From assembly GCA_028716525.1 (NCBI GenBank), contig JAQUPQ010000001.1:124001-188000 (forward strand): 64,000 bases of DNA. The letters run 5' to 3'. Shown here one piece after another: positions 9,542 to 17,202 of the stretch (its first letter is position 1; every line of letters begins with the position of its first letter). The position numbers and the translations under genes were made by a program. A model generated the notes under the pieces. It had not been told where the DNA came from and searched no databases. It saw only the letters and a program-made list of their open reading frames with translations. This stretch comes from Terriglobia bacterium. Its GTDB lineage: Bacteria; Acidobacteriota; Terriglobia; JAIQFV01.

Positions 9542-9549
9542 CCCGTTCG
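9542..9549. repeat. Left target-site duplication of inverted-repeat element copy A
   Basis: CCCGTTCG occurs immediately left (9542-9549) and again immediately right (9702-9709) of the 152-bp element. This is what transposase-mediated insertion leaves behind. Confidence 0.85.
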
Positions 9550-9701
9550 GGTAGTGACTCATTTTGAATGGGGTGGCGCACACATGCGCTCCAGGCATGT
9601 GTGCGGAGTCCCCCTTGTTGATGTACGCACACATCGTCCGCCACGGCGGCCGATGTATGCGCCACCCAGAGGTGAAAAAGAATTCAAAATGAGTCACTAC
9701 C
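9550..9701 (+). mobile_element. 152-bp MITE-like inverted-repeat element, copy A
   Basis: Non-autonomous element with 20-nt perfect terminal inverted repeats (left end GGTAGTGACTCATTTTGAAT). Immediately internal to them GGGTGGCGCA and TGCGCCACCC form a further stem, so most of the element is a long imperfect palindrome. An 8-bp direct repeat flanks it. A second copy at 57996-58147 lies in the opposite orientation and differs at only 2 of 152 positions. It contains no plausible gene: short open frames run through it, but these have no ribosome site. It lies 31 bp after the sigma-54 regulator. The mobilising transposase is not in the window; 8-bp duplications are produced by several families, for example ISL3-like elements. 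Confidence 0.9.
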
Positions 9702-9828
9702 CCCGTTCGCCTTCGTCCTTGGAGTCCGATCTGAGTCGGGCGAAACGCATGGGAGAGCACACCGGCTTGCCGATAAAATTCTTCTAAAGGTTTTCCCTCC
9801 ATGATCCGATACCGTACGGGGGGTCTTC

Positions 9829-10218
9829 ATGGCCCGCAACGACACGGTTAAAGCAGAACATCAGTGCCCCGATTCGCTCACGTCCAGCATGTCCCTGGCG
9901 GATACTCAGGGTCACGACAAGGTCCGGCGAACTGAACCCCGGGTAGTTTTGCGCCTCCCCATCACGCTCGAAGGAACCGACCCCTGCGGAAATGATTTCG
10001 TTGAAAAAACTTCCACGGAGAATGTCAGCCGGCGCGGAGCCTGTGCAGAGCTTCCCCGGGCTATTGAAGCGGGCGCTGTTTTGCGCTTGACCTCATTGGA
10101 GCGGCAGCTCCACACTCGTGTTCAAGCCGTGGTGACGTGGTGCAGTAGTTTCGGCCCCAACCGCTTCCGTGTGGGATTACACTTCCTGGAAGCACCTTCC
10201 CAGTGGGTGGTCACTTAA
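9829..10218 (+). CDS. PilZ-domain protein
   Basis: 129-aa protein with a PilZ-type domain. The two cyclic-di-GMP contact motifs are RTEPR (RxxxR, about residues 34-38) and NVSRRG (D/NxSxxG, about 65-70), the latter with Asn for the usual Asp. The rest is beta-strand-rich (VVLRLPITLEG, AVVTW, RFRVGLHFLE) as in PilZ barrels. It is probably a small c-di-GMP effector or adaptor; a link with the nearby type IV pilus genes is possible but unproven. The ATG at 9829 follows a G-rich ribosome site. The next gene starts 12 bp after its stop. Confidence 0.75.
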   Translation: MARNDTVKAEHQCPDSLTSSMSLADTQGHDKVRRTEPRVVLRLPITLEGTDPCGNDFVEKTSTENVSRRGACAELPRAIEAGAVLRLTSLERQLHTRVQAVVTWCSSFGPNRFRVGLHFLEAPSQWVVT

Positions 10219-10229
10219 GGAGTCCTCCG

Positions 10230-10451
10230 ATGAGAAAGTGGATGCTGGTTTTCGCGCTGGTGGGATTGACAGTTCCGCTCTTTGGCGCCAAGCCCTGTGA
10301 AGAACTGAAATCCGAAATCGACGCCAAATTGCAGGCGAAAGGCGTCAAGAACTATACCCTGGAAATCGTTGTCAACGACCAGGTGAAGGAAGGAAAAGTG
10401 GTCGGCAGCTGCGACGGGGGAACGAAAAAGATCGTTTATATAAAGAAGTAG
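10230..10451 (+). CDS. Small secreted DUF1161-family protein
   Basis: 73-aa protein with a signal peptide (MRKWMLVFALVGLTVPLFGA, residues 1-20). A small mature domain follows with KPCEELKSEI at its N-terminus and VVGSCDGGTKKIVY near its C-terminus. The two cysteines probably form a disulfide. This pattern matches DUF1161 proteins, periplasmic proteins of unknown function. The ATG at 10230 is set by AAGGAG at 10217-10222. It is 12 bp downstream of the PilZ gene and probably in the same transcript. No function can be given. Confidence 0.75.
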   Translation: MRKWMLVFALVGLTVPLFGAKPCEELKSEIDAKLQAKGVKNYTLEIVVNDQVKEGKVVGSCDGGTKKIVYIKK

Positions 10452-10596
10452 AGGATTATCCGATTCCACGCCGGCGGGTTTCGGGAACTCCCACGGAGTC
10501 TTATCCCTTCTCCAAATTCTTGGAGATCAAAGTCGCGCAGAAAGCGTTCAGCGTTCGGGTGCCCGTCGTCCCGAACAAACCCATTCCGGAATGGGC

Positions 10597-11763
10597 TCAA
10601 GAGGAACGCTGTTGTAATCCGGCGCGCAATTCTCGGGTCAGAAGGTCCACTGTGGATTGAGTTCCACCCAACAGTTTCGATTTCCACTCCCCATCGGTTT
10701 CGAATCGACGATCTCCAATCGTCATCATCCACGGTGAGATGGCATCGCGGATCTTGAAGGCATCAGTGATCTCGCCGCGCCGCGCCCGGATGATCTGCAA
10801 CACTTCGGGAACAATGCGAATGAAGGCCCGCAATGATGTTCCCGATTTGATGGAATACTTCCGGCCGTACCAGGCGGATTCAAACGTCCGGGCCACCTGC
10901 TTGAAGTAACTCACAAAGAAGCGGCGCGAATCATCGCGGAACTGTTTTGCCGCGGGCGCTGAAGCCGCCGCCATGTTGGTGAAGATGGCCTTGATCTCAT
11001 CCGCCAAGGCCGCTTGCGATACTTTCCCCGGACCTACGCCCAACACCTTGATCTGGCCGAACAAAGGCGAATCTTTTTCTTCGTTCAACGCGCGGATGAT
11101 GTCGTGGGCCGCCGCCAGCCACTCGTCCTTGTATAAACGCCGACCCGCCAGCGAGATGATGTGCGAGGGGTTGAGCCGCGTGTGCTTGGCGTTGATGGTG
11201 ACGAACATTTCGACGGCGTGGTCGGGCGGCAAGAAATCAAAAATAACCGTGGGCACATAAAAATCCTTCAGGCTGCGACCCCCGCTGACAAAGGCCGGAT
11301 CGGACTGCATTTGATGGAGCGCCAGTAGACGGTGTTGACCATCCAGCACCCTCAACACCCCCACCTCGGTGGGAATATTCAAGGTTCCGAAAAATTTCTC
11401 GCGCGGACTCTGCGCGAAATCCAAACGCCGGTCCGCCACCAACAACACCGAACCCGGAATGGATGGCAGGGTGTTCAACTCCGCGCACAAATGGTAATAC
11501 TCCGCCAACTCGGCGATCTTCTTGCTGATGATGGGGCGCTGATAGGCCTCGGCGGAAGCGCGAATGACGTTCTCCAGCAGCTCCCAATTGATCTTGGCTT
11601 TGCTGCTGGATCTGGAGGCGGAGGGTTGGCGCGACATCTTGGTCCGCGGATCGTAGGTGAGTACCTCAAACGCCACCAGATGTCCGACATCCTCCGCCGA
11701 CAATGCCGCCTGATAAAACTGGACTCCGAACTGCTGGACCCGAAGCGCCGGTACTTCAATCAT
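10597..11763 (-). CDS. Solitary DGQHR-domain protein (DndB/ParB-like fold family)
   Basis: 388-aa protein with the signature DGQHR at residues 141-145 (RVLDGQHRLLALHQM), followed by the conserved FVTINAKHTRLNP block (about 185-200). DGQHR-domain proteins include DndB, the regulator of DNA phosphorothioation, and many uncharacterised proteins near mobile or defence genes. No dnd, restriction or integrase gene is next to it here, so its role is unknown. The ATG at 11763 is preceded by GGGAGG seven bases upstream. It is transcribed towards the PilZ/DUF1161 pair and away from the TPR gene. Confidence 0.8.
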   Translation of the reverse strand: MIEVPALRVQQFGVQFYQAALSAEDVGHLVAFEVLTYDPRTKMSRQPSASRSSSKAKINWELLENVIRASAEAYQRPIISKKIAELAEYYHLCAELNTLPSIPGSVLLVADRRLDFAQSPREKFFGTLNIPTEVGVLRVLDGQHRLLALHQMQSDPAFVSGGRSLKDFYVPTVIFDFLPPDHAVEMFVTINAKHTRLNPSHIISLAGRRLYKDEWLAAAHDIIRALNEEKDSPLFGQIKVLGVGPGKVSQAALADEIKAIFTNMAAASAPAAKQFRDDSRRFFVSYFKQVARTFESAWYGRKYSIKSGTSLRAFIRIVPEVLQIIRARRGEITDAFKIRDAISPWMMTIGDRRFETDGEWKSKLLGGTQSTVDLLTRELRAGLQQRSS

Positions 11764-12131
11764 GATGGGCCTCCCGCCACATAGGATGAACACTGAACTG
11801 GATCAAGGCCGCTGTTGTGATAAACTGCACAGGCTTCCAGGCGCGGAGCTGTGCTGCGCTCCCGAAAGGACGACGCCCGTTTCTTAGGGATTTCATCATG
11901 GCCCACGCTATCGCGGATTTCAAGAGGATTTTCCTTTCCCGGGCCCTGCAAATTTTGTGTCTTGCTTCGGATAAATTTATTGTGCGAGAATGAAACATCA
12001 TTCCTGAGCTGTTGAACGAGGATGTCCCGAGTTCGATCCCGGAGCGGTCTTCAGCGTGGGTTGTCCCAGGCTTCAAAACGAGCACCTTGAAATTCTCGTG
12101 GTTTCCAAATCAGCAGTGATAGGTGGGGACT
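11764..12131. other. Divergent intergenic region upstream of the TPR gene
   Basis: A 368-bp gap between two divergent genes. A candidate plus-strand sigma-70 promoter is visible at 11955-11983. No gene, RNA or repeat is supported in the rest. Confidence 0.4.
11955..11983 (+). promoter_or_regulatory. Candidate sigma-70 promoter for the TPR gene
   Basis: TTGTGT (11955-11960) and TATTGT (11978-11983) are separated by 17 bp, in a locally AT-rich stretch about 150 bp before the TPR gene start. Found by eye only. Confidence 0.35.
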
Positions 12132-13355
12132 ATGAAACAGGTTCGAGCCAAATGCTTAATTTGCCTCCTGGTGGCGGTGTCTCTGTTCGCGGTCGGACGA
12201 GAACCGCTGCTTCGCGCCCAAGTCATCGCAGGCTCGCCCGAAGATAAGGCCTACCAGGCCATCTCAAACGAAACCGACGCCAAGAAGCGATTGGAACTCC
12301 TGGACGCCTTCGTCAAGAACTTTCCCAAGACGACGGACTTGTCCCAAATTTATGAGTTTTATGCCATCACCTATCGCGAACTCAACAACGCCGACAAGGA
12401 AATTGAATATTCGGAAAAATCGCTGGCGCTCCGGCCGGACTCTCAGCTGATGCTGATGCTGGGCCGCGTGCTGTCCATTAAAGGCGACGATTTGCCCCGG
12501 GCCATTCAGACCATTAAGGATGCCAGCGCGCTTGCTCAAAAAGTGAAAGATAATCCGCCGCCGGGCGTCTCACCCAAGGATTGGATGCAGGCACAAACCG
12601 AGGTCATGGCCAATTCCAAGCCGCTGCTCGATTACGCCATCGATCGCTACAAACAGGTCTTCTTCCAACAACTGCAGCAGGAAAAGGATCCCAACAAGGC
12701 CATTGCGAGCTTGGACGATTACTCCAAGCTGGTGAACGATCCGGCTGCGCTGCCGCTTGTTTACGATGCCTACATGCGCAATTACGAGCTGCTGAATAAC
12801 CGGCCCAAAGTAGCCGAGTATGCAGAAAAAGCTCTCAGCCTGAATCCGAATGACGTCGGCATTTTAGCCTTCGTCACCAACGTCTACCTGGCTCAGCCCA
12901 TGGACGCCGACGCCGCCTTGGCGCAAGCTCAACGGGCCGTCTCCATCGCCGACAAGATCGACACGCAACCCAAGCCGGCGAGCATGACCGATGATCAGTG
13001 GAACTCCCAGAAAACCCAGTGGAAAGCATTGGCTTACTCCACGCGCGGACTCGTGGAACTCCAAAAGCCCGATTCCATGCCGGCCGCCATCACGGATTTG
13101 GAAAAAGCGCGCGATTTCACACCGAACGATGGAATCATCCAGTATCGATTGGGAATTGCTTATTGGAAGAGTGAGCGCATCGATGACGCCATCAATGCCC
13201 TGGCCAGGAGCGCCGCTGTTCCCAGCGGAATTCAAACTCAGGCGGCTCAACTTTTGGAAACTTACTACAAGGCCGCCCATAATGGTTCAACGGACGGCCT
13301 CAAGGAACTCATCGATAAGAACAAACCCGGCACTGATAAACCCAACGGAGAGTAA
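12132..13355 (+). CDS. Secreted TPR-repeat protein
   Basis: 407-aa tetratricopeptide-repeat protein with an N-terminal hydrophobic export signal (CLICLLVAVSLFAVG, about residues 7-21). At least five TPR-like helical pairs follow, for example the segments around ADKEIEYSEKSLALRPDS, RPKVAEYAEKALSLNPNDVG and MPAAITDLEKARDFTPNDG. TPRs are protein-interaction scaffolds; no partner can be named. The ATG at 12132 is chosen over the GTG at 12123 because AGGTGGGG lies just upstream. The nearest terminator is about 380 bp downstream. Confidence 0.8.
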   Translation: MKQVRAKCLICLLVAVSLFAVGREPLLRAQVIAGSPEDKAYQAISNETDAKKRLELLDAFVKNFPKTTDLSQIYEFYAITYRELNNADKEIEYSEKSLALRPDSQLMLMLGRVLSIKGDDLPRAIQTIKDASALAQKVKDNPPPGVSPKDWMQAQTEVMANSKPLLDYAIDRYKQVFFQQLQQEKDPNKAIASLDDYSKLVNDPAALPLVYDAYMRNYELLNNRPKVAEYAEKALSLNPNDVGILAFVTNVYLAQPMDADAALAQAQRAVSIADKIDTQPKPASMTDDQWNSQKTQWKALAYSTRGLVELQKPDSMPAAITDLEKARDFTPNDGIIQYRLGIAYWKSERIDDAINALARSAAVPSGIQTQAAQLLETYYKAAHNGSTDGLKELIDKNKPGTDKPNGE

Positions 13356-13877
13356 GAGGCCGGGCTAAAAACGCTTTCCATAGACCTGACCGCTCCGCGA
13401 AATAAGACGCCTTGTACATAACGGGTTCTTCAGCTTCTCTCAAATCTTCGTTTGCATCTGGTTCTCCCGCCGGCCACCCCTATCGTTCAACATCTCCCCG
13501 TTGGGACTTCCTTTCCAAAATTCCTGCCCGGTCATAAACCGGATCAGATCTTGAGCGCTTTCAACTTCGTGGGATTAAACCTTTCCGGAGAGCCTCTGTC
13601 TATGAATCCGAAGTCGCGGCCAAGCAACTTAACCCCAACGTGAAAGGTGATGTGAGGGTCATTTAAGGAAATATAAATTTGCCTCCTACCCTCCTGCCCA
13701 AATGCTGTCGCAGATTGACAGCCGTAGAGAGGCCAAGCCTTCCGGCGGACCATCGCCGGAAGGTTTTTTAGTATTTGAGGGGCTTGAAATATCAGGAAAG
13801 ACTACCGGGGCTTGGTCTGTATTCTCAGGTCGCTTTCAGTTCACTCCCACAAAATCGTCGGCCTCTTCCACCCGGTC
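13356..13877. other. Intergenic region with a strong terminator
   Basis: A 522-bp stretch between two convergent genes. Its clearest element is the plus-strand intrinsic terminator at 13738-13769. A TATAAA box at 13672-13677 sits about 65 bp ahead of that terminator and could start a short non-coding RNA. Open frames here have no ribosome site or recognisable composition. Confidence 0.4.
13738..13769 (+). terminator. Intrinsic terminator
   Basis: A perfect 10-bp stem (CCTTCCGGCG / CGCCGGAAGG) with a 6-nt loop is followed directly by six T on the plus strand. It could end the TPR transcript, whose stop is about 380 bp upstream, or a short RNA starting within the gap. Confidence 0.85.
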
Positions 13878-14915
13878 TCACTTCGCAAATCGCACCACCA
13901 CTTTGCCGAACTGCCGGCCGGATTCCAAGTATTCGTGAGCGTTGCGGATGGCTTCCACTTCGAATACACGGTCCACGACGGCATGAAGTTTCCCCTGTCC
14001 CACCAAGGATCCGATCTTAGCGAGGTCTCCGCGATTCCCCATGGTGGAGCCCAAGATCGACTGCTGTTTGAAAAATACGTAACGCAAGTCGAATTTGACG
14101 GCCGGGCCGGTGGTGGCGCCGCAAAACACCAGACGACCGCCGATGTTCATGGCGCGCAGGCTTTTTTCAAATGTGGCCTCACCCACATGATCAATGACCA
14201 CATCCACGCCGCGCCCTGCAGTTAACGTTTTGATTTCCCGCGAAACATCCCGCGCCTGGTAGTCAATCACATCGAGTTTCGGGGCAAGCTGTTTCGCCTT
14301 TTCAACTTTCTCGGCGCCTCCCGCGATGGTAATGACTCGGGCACCCAACATGGCGGCAATTTGAACCGCGGCACTCCCCACTCCGCTGGACGCGCCCCAA
14401 ATGAGGGCCGTTTCGCCGGGCTGAATTTTGGCTTTGTTGACCAACATCTCCCAAGCCGTCTGAAAAACCAATGGGATGGCGGCCGCGTCCTCAAATGAAA
14501 TGTTGGGCGGCATTGAAATGAGACGCTCTTCATCCAGTGCCAGAAATTCCGCCTGTACCCCGTTGCCGTGTTCTCCGCCAATGGAGTATTTAGCGCAGTA
14601 GTTCTCGCGCCCTGACCGGCACTCCGGACATTGGCCACATCCGTAACCGGGCACGACCATTACCCGGTCGCCGGGATTCCAACGCTTCACCTCGCTCCCC
14701 ACCTTGTGGATCACGCCCGAGGCGTCGCTACCCAAAACCAGGGGCAGTGGAAGCTTCAATCCCGGAATTCCCCGCCGCACCCACAAGTCCAGGTGGTTTA
14801 ACCCCGTGGACTTCACTTCGAGCAAAACCTCGCGAGGCTGAATGGAGGGAACTGGAATTTCATCGACGCGTAACTCTTCGACTCCACCATGATGGTGTAT
14901 GCGAACGGCTTTCAT
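13878..14915 (-). CDS. Zinc-binding alcohol dehydrogenase-family oxidoreductase (quinone-oxidoreductase-like)
   Basis: 345-aa medium-chain dehydrogenase/reductase. An N-terminal GroES-like domain is followed by a Rossmann domain with GASSGVGSAAV for NAD(P)H. The structural-zinc cysteines C93, C96, C99 and C107 are all present. The usual catalytic-zinc ligands are not: Asn40 stands where the Cys is expected (GLNHLDLW) and Ser63 where the GHE histidine is expected (LGSDASG). A zinc-independent NADPH:quinone or enone reductase activity is therefore more likely than alcohol dehydrogenation. The ATG at 14915 has AGGAGAGGAAAGG upstream. Monocistronic; a GTAG hairpin repeat lies about 90 bp upstream. 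Confidence 0.85.
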   Translation of the reverse strand: MKAVRIHHHGGVEELRVDEIPVPSIQPREVLLEVKSTGLNHLDLWVRRGIPGLKLPLPLVLGSDASGVIHKVGSEVKRWNPGDRVMVVPGYGCGQCPECRSGRENYCAKYSIGGEHGNGVQAEFLALDEERLISMPPNISFEDAAAIPLVFQTAWEMLVNKAKIQPGETALIWGASSGVGSAAVQIAAMLGARVITIAGGAEKVEKAKQLAPKLDVIDYQARDVSREIKTLTAGRGVDVVIDHVGEATFEKSLRAMNIGGRLVFCGATTGPAVKFDLRYVFFKQQSILGSTMGNRGDLAKIGSLVGQGKLHAVVDRVFEVEAIRNAHEYLESGRQFGKVVVRFAK

Positions 14916-15005
14916 GAAACCTTTCCTCTCCTTCATGTGGGGACGTCCGGTTTGTTCCCGAAGGTATACTACAGATGATGACAAAATAGAGTAACGCCTC
15001 GAGGC

Positions 15006-15034
15006 CCGCGGTGCAGAAACCGCACCGCGGCTAC
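15006..15034 (-). repeat. GTAG-type REP-like hairpin
   Basis: On the minus strand GTAG is followed by a perfect 9-bp stem (CCGCGGTGC / GCACCGCGG) with a 7-nt loop. This is the layout of repetitive extragenic palindromes handled by REP-associated transposases. It resembles the hairpins around 43.75 kb and 45.1 kb. Confidence 0.6.
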
Positions 15035-15096
15035 CCAAGCCATGGCGCGTCGAAAGGAGTGACTGTCTGCCACCTATATTTTATCCTGGTCAATAA

Positions 15097-15357
15097 TCAA
15101 TGATTGACGTTATTTCCCGTCACGGTCCATGTGAGCCATTCTTCGATGGTTTCAAACGGCAGTGGCGTCCGGGCAATTCGAATCTCCTCAACCCCATTCA
15201 TTTCGCCGCGCTCAAACAACCGCTGCATGGAATCCCCGTCCAGCATACCACGCACCAACGCCCGCGTTGGAGCGTCCAGCCGACCGCCGAACCGGTAGGC
15301 TATATACTTCCCCTCTCGGATCCTCCACCAGGAGGGCAATGATTTCTTTTTTGGCAT
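15097..15357 (-). CDS. Small hypothetical protein
   Basis: 86-aa protein with a basic N-terminus (MPKKKSLPSWWRIREGKYIA) and no signal peptide or membrane segment. I do not recognise a family. The ATG at 15357 has GGGAG at good spacing. It follows the EmrB-like transporter by 58 bp on the same strand and may be the last gene of the efflux operon. Confidence 0.55.
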   Translation of the reverse strand: MPKKKSLPSWWRIREGKYIAYRFGGRLDAPTRALVRGMLDGDSMQRLFERGEMNGVEEIRIARTPLPFETIEEWLTWTVTGNNVNH

Positions 15358-15415
15358 GATATAACTCCCATCCGAATCAATTTTTCTTTGGGGCTTGAAT
15401 AGAGCCCTCACTCTG

Positions 15416-17062
15416 TTACTCAAACACAATTTCACTTCCCGGTTTGGGGCGTCGCATCAGAAACAACAGCGGCAGCATCGCCAACATGGCCACTCCCAAA
15501 ATCCAAAAGTCTTCGACGAAGGCATTCATGTAGGCCTGGCGTTGCATGAGACCTTGAAGAAATCCCATAGACGTTCGGTGGGAAGAAGCGGGATCCATCC
15601 CGGAACTCGCCAAGCCCTGCTGCACGGCATTCAATCGCCATTGGAAATTCGGATTGAAGGGATTCAAATGCTCGCCCAAGCGGGCATTTTGAACCTGCTG
15701 GCGCCGCGAGAGCGTGGTCGCCACGATCGCAATGCCGAAGCTACCCCCCAGATTTCGCATCAGATTGAACAATCCCGTGCCGTCATTCATGCGCTCCTTC
15801 TGAAGCGAAGCAAACGCCACGGTATTCACCGGAATAAAAATGAACGCCAATCCGATGCCTTGGACAATGCGCGGCCAGATGTAGTTCGCAAATCCCAATT
15901 CCAAATTGAAATGCGACATTTGAAAAACCGAAATGGCAGTCACGGTGAATCCTGCGGCGATGGCCAACCGGGGGTCGAGCTTGGTGCCCATGAGACGCCC
16001 CACGACGGGCATCAAAAGCAGCGTGGCAATTCCGCCCGGGGAAATCACCAGCCCCGACAGCACGGCGGTGTAACCCATCAATCCCTGCAGATAAATCGGC
16101 AGCAGCACGATGGATCCGTACAACACGAAACCCGTCATGAAGATGAGGACCATGCCGGTGGCAAAGGTGCGGTCTTTCATAAGGCTGAAATTGACCACCG
16201 GGTGGGAGGTGCGCAATTCCCAAATAACAAAAAATATCAGGGCGGCGGCCGAACAAACGGTCATCCGCCAAATGAAGCCCGACTCAAACCAATCTTCCCG
16301 CTGGCCCTTGTCGAGGATAATCTGAAGGAATCCCAAACCCACCGCCAGCAGCCCCAAACCGACGGTGTCGATCCGGCCCAGTTTCTTCTTGAGGGCTTTG
16401 ATGTAAGGCGGATCGAAGACCACCAATTGAGTCATGAACACAGAAAGTGCGCCGACGGGTATGTTGATGAAGAAGATCCAGCGCCAGGAATAGTTGTCGG
16501 TGATCCAACCGCCCAAGGTCGGTCCGATGATGGGCGCGAACAAAACGCCCATGCCGTAAACCGCGGCCGCCATGCCGCGTTTTTCATGCGGAAACGATTC
16601 GAACAGGATGGCCTGCTCCGTGGGTTGCAGCCCGCCGCCTCCGACTCCTTGCAACACCCGAAAGAAAATCAACATGCTCAGCGAGGGCGCCAGGCCGCAC
16701 AACAACGAAGATACCGTAAATAGAATCACGCACAACTGGTAAAAGCGTTTGCGGCCAATCAGCCCTCCCAGCCATGGAGAAATGGGCAGGATGATGGCAT
16801 TGGAAACCAGGTAAGAAGTCAACACCCAGGTGGCTTCGTCGACGCTGGCGGAAAGGTTGCCGGCAATGTGCGGAAGCGCCACGTTGGCCACACTGGTGTC
16901 GAGCACTTCCATGAAAGTGGCCATGGTCACAGTGACGGCAATCAGCCAGGGATTCACACGCGGCGTCCCATCCGCATGGAAATTTTCATCCGCTTCCCAC
17001 TTGGGAACGCCATTCGTGGGCCGCGGGCCCTCTAATTGAACCTCTTGTTCCTGTACCGACAT
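15416..17062 (-). CDS. EmrB/QacA-type (DHA2) multidrug efflux MFS transporter
   Basis: 548-aa inner-membrane proton/drug antiporter of the DHA2 class, which has 14 membrane segments. Seen are motif A (GGLIGRKRFYQ), the TM4/5 region with GVGGGGLQPTEQA, and motif C-like GMGVLFAPIIGPTLGGW, all typical of EmrB. The N-terminus starts MSVQEQEVQ and holds about 40 cytoplasmic residues before the first helix. With the upstream EmrA-like adaptor (140 bp away) and TolC-like channel it forms a tripartite pump that moves amphipathic drugs across both membranes. The substrate is unknown. Confidence 0.92.
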   Translation of the reverse strand: MSVQEQEVQLEGPRPTNGVPKWEADENFHADGTPRVNPWLIAVTVTMATFMEVLDTSVANVALPHIAGNLSASVDEATWVLTSYLVSNAIILPISPWLGGLIGRKRFYQLCVILFTVSSLLCGLAPSLSMLIFFRVLQGVGGGGLQPTEQAILFESFPHEKRGMAAAVYGMGVLFAPIIGPTLGGWITDNYSWRWIFFINIPVGALSVFMTQLVVFDPPYIKALKKKLGRIDTVGLGLLAVGLGFLQIILDKGQREDWFESGFIWRMTVCSAAALIFFVIWELRTSHPVVNFSLMKDRTFATGMVLIFMTGFVLYGSIVLLPIYLQGLMGYTAVLSGLVISPGGIATLLLMPVVGRLMGTKLDPRLAIAAGFTVTAISVFQMSHFNLELGFANYIWPRIVQGIGLAFIFIPVNTVAFASLQKERMNDGTGLFNLMRNLGGSFGIAIVATTLSRRQQVQNARLGEHLNPFNPNFQWRLNAVQQGLASSGMDPASSHRTSMGFLQGLMQRQAYMNAFVEDFWILGVAMLAMLPLLFLMRRPKPGSEIVFE

Positions 17063-17202
17063 AAATCCTCGAACGTTCGATCCTTATCCCAACAGACAGC
17101 AGTCTCTTCCAGTAATCTCAGCGGGCCTTTAGAATTGCGGCGCCGGCTGAGGGAGCCCTCGAGCCCAAACCCGAGGGCCTTTAAAAAATGTTTCCGATAA
17201 CT

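Noticed and set aside
9554-9787. Short open frames through the 152-bp element
   Set aside because: Parts of the same translations recur in copy B only because the DNA is duplicated; there is no ribosome site and the element is a near-palindrome.
15395-16723. 442-codon open frame opposite the EmrB-like transporter
   Set aside because: Its translation is rich in His, Gln and Arg without any domain, typical of the antisense of a membrane protein gene; the transporter on the minus strand is unmistakable.
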